Source: Kordiimonadaceae bacterium UBA4441 (GTDB taxonomy: Bacteria; Pseudomonadota; Alphaproteobacteria; Sphingomonadales; Emcibacteraceae). From it: DNA of 47,943 bases. The notes beneath the pieces were generated by a model. The model was given only the letters and a program-made list of their open reading frames with translations, had not been told where the DNA came from and did no database searches. How positions within the stretch are numbered: position 1 is the first letter of the stretch; the number at the start of each line of letters is the position of its first letter. The position numbers and the translations under genes were made by a program. Location of the stretch: assembly GCA_002390425.1 (NCBI GenBank), contig DGPL01000009.1:1-47943 (forward strand), read 5' to 3'. This document shows positions 42,665 to 47,943 of the stretch, piece by piece.

Positions 42665-44092
42665 GTGCCCCTTTCAAAAAATCATATCGATGCTTTAATC
42701 AAAATTTCAGGACCAAAAGGGTTTACCATCGACCCGGAAATAATTGCATCACATACATCGGAACCACGTGGAAAATTTCGTGGAGCAACACCACTGGTTT
42801 TATTTCCGGACAATACTGAATGCGTCAGTCAAATACTTTCATATTGCAACGAACATAATATTAAAATTGTACCCCAAAGCGGTAATACTGGATTAGTCGG
42901 CGGCAGCATTCCTGATCAATCAAATGAAGAGGTTTTATTAAGTTTAAAACGTATGAATAAAATACGGGAAAAAGATGCCCTTAATAAAACCATGACAATA
43001 GAAGCTGGTGTTATTTTATCAGACGCACATGATATTGCCGAAAGCATGAATTCAATTTTTCCCATGCATATCGCATCAGAAGGATCAGCTATGATCGGCG
43101 GTAATATATCATCTAATGCTGGGGGAATTAATGTACTCAGATATGGAAATATGCGTGACCTAGTACTTGGATTAGAAGTCGTGTTGCCTAATGGTGATGT
43201 TTGGGACGGTCTTACGGGACTTAGAAAAGACAACACAGGCTATGATTTAAAGCAGCTCTTCATTGGCGCTGAAGGAACGCTTGGTATTATAACGGCGGCT
43301 ACATTGAAATTATTCCCAGAGTATAAACAAAAAAATACCGCTTTTGTTGCTATCCCTGACCCAGAAGCCGCCATAAATTTACTATCGCTCGCCAAACAAA
43401 TTAGTGGTGATAGCTTAATCGCATTTGAAATATTACCAAGAATTGGCCTTGAATTTACAATTAAGCATATGAACGACTGCCGCGAGCCACTAGAAGAAAA
43501 ATACGATTGGTATATCGTTTTAGAATGTGCCACTTCCGTTTCAAATGATCTCATTAATTTAGAAGAAGTACTTGAAAAAATCCTTGAAGAAGCCATGGAA
43601 AGTGGCCTTGTACTAAACGGAATTGTCCCTAAAAATGTATCCGAACAGAAAGCCGTTTGGAATTTACGCGAATTCATGTCCGAAGCCCAAAAATTTGAAG
43701 GTGGTAGCATTAAACATGATGTCGCAATTCCAGTGTCAAAAATACCTGAATTTCTAGAACTCGGAACTGAAGCCGTTAAAAAAGCATGCCCGGGCATTCG
43801 TCCTGTTCCCTTTGGCCATATTGGGGATGGGAATATTCATTTTAACCTATCCCAACCAATTGATATGGATAAACAAGAATATCTTGCCCGTTGGGAAGAG
43901 ATTAATCATCTAGTCCACGAAATTGTTGTTGATTTAGGCGGAAGTATAAGTGCAGAACATGGCATTGGAACACTAAAGGTCGATGAATTAAAACATTTTA
44001 AATCTAGTGTCGATATTGATACTTTAAAATCCATTAAACTGGCTCTCGATCCTAAGAATATTATGAATCCCGGCCGCATCATTAAAATTTAA
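42665..44092 (+). CDS. FAD-linked D-2-hydroxyacid dehydrogenase (GlcD/D-lactate/D-2-hydroxyglutarate type)
   Basis: The protein has 475 residues. The VAO-type FAD domain contains PQSGNTGLVGGSIPDQ and GGNISSNAGGINVLRYGNMRD. The C-terminal cap has FGHIGDGNIHFNLSQP (metal-binding His residues) and AEHGIGTLKVDEL. This architecture fits D-2-hydroxyglutarate or D-lactate dehydrogenases that pass electrons to quinone or cytochrome; glycolate is less likely because GlcE/GlcF partners are not adjacent. The start is GTG at 42665 with GGATT upstream. It overlaps nothing but is only 2 bases after the Sua5 gene and 10 bases before the DSD1-family gene, so they form one operon. Confidence 0.9.
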   Translation: MPLSKNHIDALIKISGPKGFTIDPEIIASHTSEPRGKFRGATPLVLFPDNTECVSQILSYCNEHNIKIVPQSGNTGLVGGSIPDQSNEEVLLSLKRMNKIREKDALNKTMTIEAGVILSDAHDIAESMNSIFPMHIASEGSAMIGGNISSNAGGINVLRYGNMRDLVLGLEVVLPNGDVWDGLTGLRKDNTGYDLKQLFIGAEGTLGIITAATLKLFPEYKQKNTAFVAIPDPEAAINLLSLAKQISGDSLIAFEILPRIGLEFTIKHMNDCREPLEEKYDWYIVLECATSVSNDLINLEEVLEKILEEAMESGLVLNGIVPKNVSEQKAVWNLREFMSEAQKFEGGSIKHDVAIPVSKIPEFLELGTEAVKKACPGIRPVPFGHIGDGNIHFNLSQPIDMDKQEYLARWEEINHLVHEIVVDLGGSISAEHGIGTLKVDELKHFKSSVDIDTLKSIKLALDPKNIMNPGRIIKI

Positions 44093-44102
44093 AGGATAAA
44101 AC

Positions 44103-45224
44103 ATGGTTCAGTGCCCTCCCGCCTCCGTTGGAATGTCGGTCAGTGAAATTGATACTCCCGCCTTAGTAATTGATTTAGACATTTACGAGAGAAATTTGGA
44201 CAAAATGGCCCAAATGATGAAATCCTCAGGAAAAATCTTTCGCCCTCACGCTAAAATGCATAAATCCCCGCTAGTAGCAGACGATCAAATCAAAAGAGGT
44301 GCCATTGGTGTATGCTGCCAAAAATTATCAGAAGCTGAAATAATGGCCGATGGCGGAATAAGCGATATTTTGATAACAAACGAAATTGTTGCCCCCGGAA
44401 AATTAGATCGCGTTGCCGAACTTTCTAAAAAAATAAAATTGGGTATCTGTGTCGATAATCTAGACGCTACTCAGGCATTGAATAAAGCCTGCGCAAGGAA
44501 AAATACAAATATTAGAGTTTTAATAGAAATTGATGTTGGCGGTAATCGTTGCGGTGTAACAAATTCTACTAACACAGTTGCATTAGCGCAATTCATTATA
44601 AATTCATCTCACTTAAATTTTGGTGGCTTGCAAGCCTACCATGGAGCCGCCCAGCATCTTCGTACCCCAAAAGAAAGAGCTGATACCGTTAGCAGCGCAG
44701 CAAAAATAGTGAGTGAAACTAAAAAAGCCTTAAGCGATGCGAATATTGACTGTGAACTTGTCACCGGGGGCGGTACTGGAACATTCATGCATGATAAAGA
44801 TTATAATGAATGGGATGAACTTCAATGTGGATCATACGCCTTTATGGATGCGGATTACGGTAAAAATCAACTTAGTGAAATTGAAAACGGCACAGGATTT
44901 GAACACAGTCTATTCATCCAGACAATGGTTATGAGCACGAACCAACCAAATATGGTGATTTGCGATGCAGGACTTAAAGCAATTGCATCAGATTCAGGAA
45001 ATCCACTAATAAAAGGTTTTGAGCATTTAAATTACCGGATGACATCAGATGAACATGGTAATATCGATCTTGATGATAATACGACATTTAACTTAGGGGA
45101 TCGCGTTTTATTGATCCCGGGTCATTGCGACCCTAATGTCAATTTATATGACTGGTGCGTTGGCGTTCGTAATGGTATTGTTGAAAAAATTTGGCCCGTC
45201 GCTGCACGCGGCGCTATATCTTAG
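44103..45224 (+). CDS. DSD1-family PLP enzyme (D-threonine aldolase / 3-hydroxy-D-aspartate aldolase / D-serine dehydratase fold)
   Basis: The protein has 373 residues, a fold type III alanine-racemase-like barrel plus a metal-binding C-terminal domain. RPHAKMHK carries the Schiff-base Lys (K51); GAIGVCCQKLSEAEIMADGG and VDVGGNRCGV are barrel motifs; VTGGGTGTF binds the PLP phosphate; PGHCDPNVNLYDW holds the metal-binding His and Cys. Family reactions are aldol cleavage or dehydration of beta-hydroxy D-amino acids (D-threonine, D-threo-3-hydroxyaspartate, D-serine). The product for hydroxyaspartate would be glyoxylate plus glycine. It is followed 18 bases later by the molybdopterin enzyme gene, again in the same operon. 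The start has AAAGGAT. Confidence 0.88.
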   Translation: MVQCPPASVGMSVSEIDTPALVIDLDIYERNLDKMAQMMKSSGKIFRPHAKMHKSPLVADDQIKRGAIGVCCQKLSEAEIMADGGISDILITNEIVAPGKLDRVAELSKKIKLGICVDNLDATQALNKACARKNTNIRVLIEIDVGGNRCGVTNSTNTVALAQFIINSSHLNFGGLQAYHGAAQHLRTPKERADTVSSAAKIVSETKKALSDANIDCELVTGGGTGTFMHDKDYNEWDELQCGSYAFMDADYGKNQLSEIENGTGFEHSLFIQTMVMSTNQPNMVICDAGLKAIASDSGNPLIKGFEHLNYRMTSDEHGNIDLDDNTTFNLGDRVLLIPGHCDPNVNLYDWCVGVRNGIVEKIWPVAARGAIS

Positions 45225-45242
45225 TTTACAAGGACCACTAAA

Positions 45243-47291
45243 TTGGAAAAAGCATATTCAACTTGTCCTCATGACTGCCCGTCTACTTGTGCTCTTGAAG
45301 TTGAGAAAATAGACGAAAATACAATAGGTCGATTGAGAGGTTCTCAGGAAAACACTTATACTGCCGGAGTAATTTGTGCCAAAGTCGCTCGCTATGCAGA
45401 ACGCACACACCATCCCGATCGATTAACAAAACCACTTAAGAGAACTGGCCCTAAAGGATCAAGTCAATTTAAAGAAATAAGCTGGGAAGAAGCACTTGAT
45501 ATAACGGCAAACGCATTTAAAGATGCGACTGAAAAACATAGCCCAGAAACTGTATGGCCCTATTCTTATGGGGGAACTATGGGCCTAGTTCAAAGCGGTT
45601 CAATGGAAAGACTCCGTAATGAAATGGGCTATAGCAATATGCGCGGCACCACATGCGGCGCCCTTGTTAATGCGGGTTGGGTAGCCGGCACAGGCCGTAA
45701 AATTGGTCCCGACCCACGCGAAATGGCCGATGCGGATTTAATCGTCATCTGGGGGACCAATGCCGTTTCAACACAAGTCAACGTTATGAACCATGTGGCA
45801 CGGGCTAAGAAGAATAGAAATGCCAAAGTTATTGTAGTCGACCCTTATAAAAATCCGACAGCAAAAGCCGCTGACATTCACGTATGTTTAAATCCCGGCA
45901 CCGATGGTGCCCTCGCCTGCGCAATGATGCATATCGCATTTCGTGACGGTTATGCGGATCATGAATATATGGAGAAATATACGGATGTTCCAGGTGAACT
46001 AGAAGCACACCTTCAAACACGTGGCCCAGAATGGGCAAGTAAAATAACAGGCCTAAGCGTTGATGAAATCGAAGAATTTTCCAAGCTTTATTGCCAAACA
46101 GAAAGAGCCTTTATTCGGCTTGGTTTTGGCTTATCGCGCTGTCGAAACGGCGCGGTAAATGTACACGCCGTTAGCTGTCTAGCGAGTGTTACGGGAAAAT
46201 GGCCTAATAAAGGGGCAGGTACTTATTTCAGTAGCAGTGATCTTTATCATTTTGACACGTCTTTTCTTAAAGCAAGTGATTTAAATAAGCCAGGGATAAG
46301 AACGATTGATCACCCCCGTGTTGGCGCAGCGCTTACTGGGGAAAATAGCGATCTAAATGATGGCCCTCCTATTACGGCAATGATCGTTCAAGGCACAAAC
46401 CCTATGTCAATTGCACCAGATCAAAATAAAGTCCGTGAAGGGTTTTTGCGCGATGATTTATTTTTATGTGTCCACGAACAGTTTATGACAGAAACGGCCC
46501 TCATGGCCGATATTGTTATGCCGGCTACAACATTTCTTGAGCATGATGATATTTATAAAGGAGGCGGGCAAACATATATTGGTTTAGGCCCTAAAATCAT
46601 TGAAGCTGTTGGTGAAAGTCGTCCTAATGATTATGTTATCAATGAAATCGGGAAAAGGCTTGGCTGTAAACACCCCGCTTTTTACATGTCTACCAATGAA
46701 ATTATCGAGGAAACGTTAAAAGCCTCGGCCTACCCTAATCTTGACCATATGACTGAAAACCATTGGCATGACTGTGTTGAAAATTTCGACAGTCATCATT
46801 TTGTTAATGGATTTGGTTGGCCTGATCAAAAGTTTCGCTTCAAACCAGATTGGAAAGCAATTGGTGAACGGGGAGACGAATTACCATTACTACCTGATCA
46901 TTGGGACAATACTGACCCCCGCGATTATGAACATCCATTTAGATTAGTCACACCACCCGCACGAAATTTCCTAAACTCATCATTCAACAACACACCTTCT
47001 TCGTTAAAAAGAGAACAAAAACCAGTTTTATTTATCCATCCAGAAGATGCTATTGCAGCAGGTATCGATGATGATCAATTGGTAAACATTGGTAACAACC
47101 AAGGAAATCTTAAAATTCGTGCTAAACTCTTTGACGGTGTCAATCCCGGTACATTAATTGCTGAGGGCATTTGGCATAACAGTAAGTTAAATAATGGACT
47201 TGGTATTAATGTTCTAACAAACTCAGAAATTGCGGCTCCCGCAGGAGGTGCAGTTTTTCATGATAGCGCAGTCTGGCTCAAGTCAGCTTGA
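45243..47291 (+). CDS. Single-subunit molybdopterin oxidoreductase with N-terminal [4Fe-4S] site
   Basis: The protein has 682 residues of the DMSO-reductase/formate-dehydrogenase superfamily. The N-terminal cluster is CPHDCPSTC with a fourth Cys at position 45 (C8, C12, C16, C45). MRGTTCGALVNAGW and VIWGTNAVSTQVN follow in the Mo-bis-PGD region, then VQGTNPMSIAPDQNKV and a C-terminal domain (about residues 570-682) that binds the second pterin. There is no Tat signal, so it is probably cytoplasmic. The start is TTG (45243) with AAGGA 8 bases upstream. No iron-sulphur or membrane partner subunit is adjacent. The substrate is unknown; many such orphans are annotated only as 'molybdopterin-dependent oxidoreductase'. 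Confidence 0.88.
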   Translation: MEKAYSTCPHDCPSTCALEVEKIDENTIGRLRGSQENTYTAGVICAKVARYAERTHHPDRLTKPLKRTGPKGSSQFKEISWEEALDITANAFKDATEKHSPETVWPYSYGGTMGLVQSGSMERLRNEMGYSNMRGTTCGALVNAGWVAGTGRKIGPDPREMADADLIVIWGTNAVSTQVNVMNHVARAKKNRNAKVIVVDPYKNPTAKAADIHVCLNPGTDGALACAMMHIAFRDGYADHEYMEKYTDVPGELEAHLQTRGPEWASKITGLSVDEIEEFSKLYCQTERAFIRLGFGLSRCRNGAVNVHAVSCLASVTGKWPNKGAGTYFSSSDLYHFDTSFLKASDLNKPGIRTIDHPRVGAALTGENSDLNDGPPITAMIVQGTNPMSIAPDQNKVREGFLRDDLFLCVHEQFMTETALMADIVMPATTFLEHDDIYKGGGQTYIGLGPKIIEAVGESRPNDYVINEIGKRLGCKHPAFYMSTNEIIEETLKASAYPNLDHMTENHWHDCVENFDSHHFVNGFGWPDQKFRFKPDWKAIGERGDELPLLPDHWDNTDPRDYEHPFRLVTPPARNFLNSSFNNTPSSLKREQKPVLFIHPEDAIAAGIDDDQLVNIGNNQGNLKIRAKLFDGVNPGTLIAEGIWHNSKLNNGLGINVLTNSEIAAPAGGAVFHDSAVWLKSA

Positions 47292-47353
47292 CTCTAACCC
47301 TTGATATCGTTAGATTTTTCTTATCAAAACTCAACCTTCTTGGAGACACAATA

Positions 47354-47943
47354 ATGAAAAACCTTTTTCTTGCATTGGGAGCCTTAGCAACAAGCTTTGT
47401 AACTTCCGGTGCAGTTGCAGACGAACCGGGCACCGCGAATGGTGAATGGCATCACTATACGGGTGATATAAAGGGTTCCCGTTATACACCGCTTGATCAA
47501 ATCAATGCGGATAACTTTGAAGACCTTGAAATGGTCTGGAACTTTTCTACCAAAAACCTCGGTACACGCGGCGAATATAAGCTTGAAGTGACACCAATTA
47601 TGGTTGATGGCGTTATTTATGCAACTGCCGGAACACGCCGTACAGCGATTGCATTAGACGCTGGTACAGGTGAATTGATGTGGCTTCACAGCATGCGCGA
47701 AGGTCTTCGTGGTGGTATGGCCCCTCGTCAGCTTTCCGGCCGCGGCCTTTCTTATTGGTCCGATGGTAAAGGTGATGACCGCATTTATTATGTAACAACG
47801 GGTTACCGTTTGATCGCGCTTAACGCCCACACAGGTGTTCCGATCAATTCATTCGGTACAGATGGCAATGGTATTCTTGATCTTAAGATTGGTGCCGTTC
47901 AAGGTAACGAAGTTCAAATCGATCTCGTCACTGGTGAAATCGG
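47354..47943 (+). CDS. PQQ-dependent dehydrogenase, exported (partial, N-terminal 196 residues)
   Basis: The frame is open to the right edge. The product opens with a Sec signal peptide (MKNLFLALGALATSFVTSGA, cleavage near AVADE), then WHHYTGDIKGSRYTPLDQI, the recognisable start of PQQ-binding quinoprotein dehydrogenases, DLEMVWNFSTKN, and blade-like repeats with TPIMVDGVIYATAG, ALDAGTGELMW and ALNAHTGVPINSFG. The ribosome binding site is GGAG, 8 bases before the ATG at 47354. The substrate is not visible in this part; related enzymes oxidise glucose or alcohols in the periplasm. It lies 62 bases after the molybdopterin enzyme gene, with no terminator between. Confidence 0.9.
   Translation, partial: MKNLFLALGALATSFVTSGAVADEPGTANGEWHHYTGDIKGSRYTPLDQINADNFEDLEMVWNFSTKNLGTRGEYKLEVTPIMVDGVIYATAGTRRTAIALDAGTGELMWLHSMREGLRGGMAPRQLSGRGLSYWSDGKGDDRIYYVTTGYRLIALNAHTGVPINSFGTDGNGILDLKIGAVQGNEVQIDLVTGEI

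Noticed and set aside
43240..43797. 185-codon minus-strand frame within the D-2-hydroxyacid dehydrogenase gene
   Set aside because: It is a shadow of a fully conserved FAD oxidase on the plus strand; its Ser/Phe/Ile-rich translation has no domain.

Overview
The window looks like a chromosomal segment of a moderately AT-rich (roughly 40% GC by eye) alphaproteobacterium, possibly marine or environmental. Three things support the class: the gene order pdxH / dnaJ-like / fabI / aroC; the block histone-deacetylase-like / xseB / ispA / dxs / tlyA / rlmD; and a GTTC-N7-GTTC direct repeat (the alphaproteobacterial LexA box) upstream of a Y-family DNA polymerase. Most of the DNA is ordinary housekeeping and catabolic sequence. 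I see no rRNA, tRNA, CRISPR array, insertion sequence or phage module.

Layout. 1-260: tail of a TPR/CadC-type regulator. 265-4529 (minus): an M20 ureido-hydrolase and two tandem NhaC-family transporters. 4661-8277 (minus): a small acidic protein and a large exported BNR/Asp-box beta-propeller protein, separated by strong terminators. 8383-9133 (minus): a very AT-rich pair of overlapping unknown ORFs that look like one gene split at an A8 run. 9164-10408 (minus): ThrE-type exporter. 10602-11891: SOS-box polymerase. 11957-13818: nadA-nadC. 13926-19022: DMT transporter, methyltransferase, ArsC/Spx-like protein, serine beta-lactamase-like protein, DUF6122-like protein, cation diffusion facilitator, pdxH. 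19112-23451: lipoprotein, DnaJ-like, YihY, fabI, aroC.

23455-26813 is a catabolic cluster: TauD/TfdA-like dioxygenase, ureidoglycolate-lyase-like protein and dihydropyrimidinase. A stray TamB C-terminus lies on the opposite strand inside it. With the M20 hydrolase at the left edge, this suggests use of cyclic and linear ureides (hydantoins, dihydropyrimidines, allantoin-type compounds). 26844-31727 holds a DUF4870 protein, a nitronate-monooxygenase-like enzyme, a membrane glycosyltransferase gene broken by an in-frame amber codon, a Tat-exported dienelactone-hydrolase-like protein and a small unknown protein. Two sites matching TTAA-N7-TTAA (CtrA-type) lie upstream of the last unknown gene and of the broken glycosyltransferase.

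31999-41594 (minus) runs from acyl-CoA dehydrogenase and acyl-CoA ligase (fatty-acid oxidation) through a deacetylase-like gene into xseB-ispA-dxs-tlyA-rlmD (isoprenoid precursors and rRNA methylation), with several start/stop overlaps. 41691-47943 (plus) holds a Sua5-type tRNA t6A gene, an FAD-linked D-2-hydroxyacid dehydrogenase, a DSD1-family PLP enzyme, a single-subunit molybdopterin oxidoreductase and the first 590 bases of an exported PQQ dehydrogenase.

I did not find a clear new multi-gene system. The items most worth checking are the amber-interrupted glycosyltransferase, the A8-split ORF pair with its degenerate metalloprotease-like motif, the orphan TamB tail, the LexA box and the CtrA-like sites.
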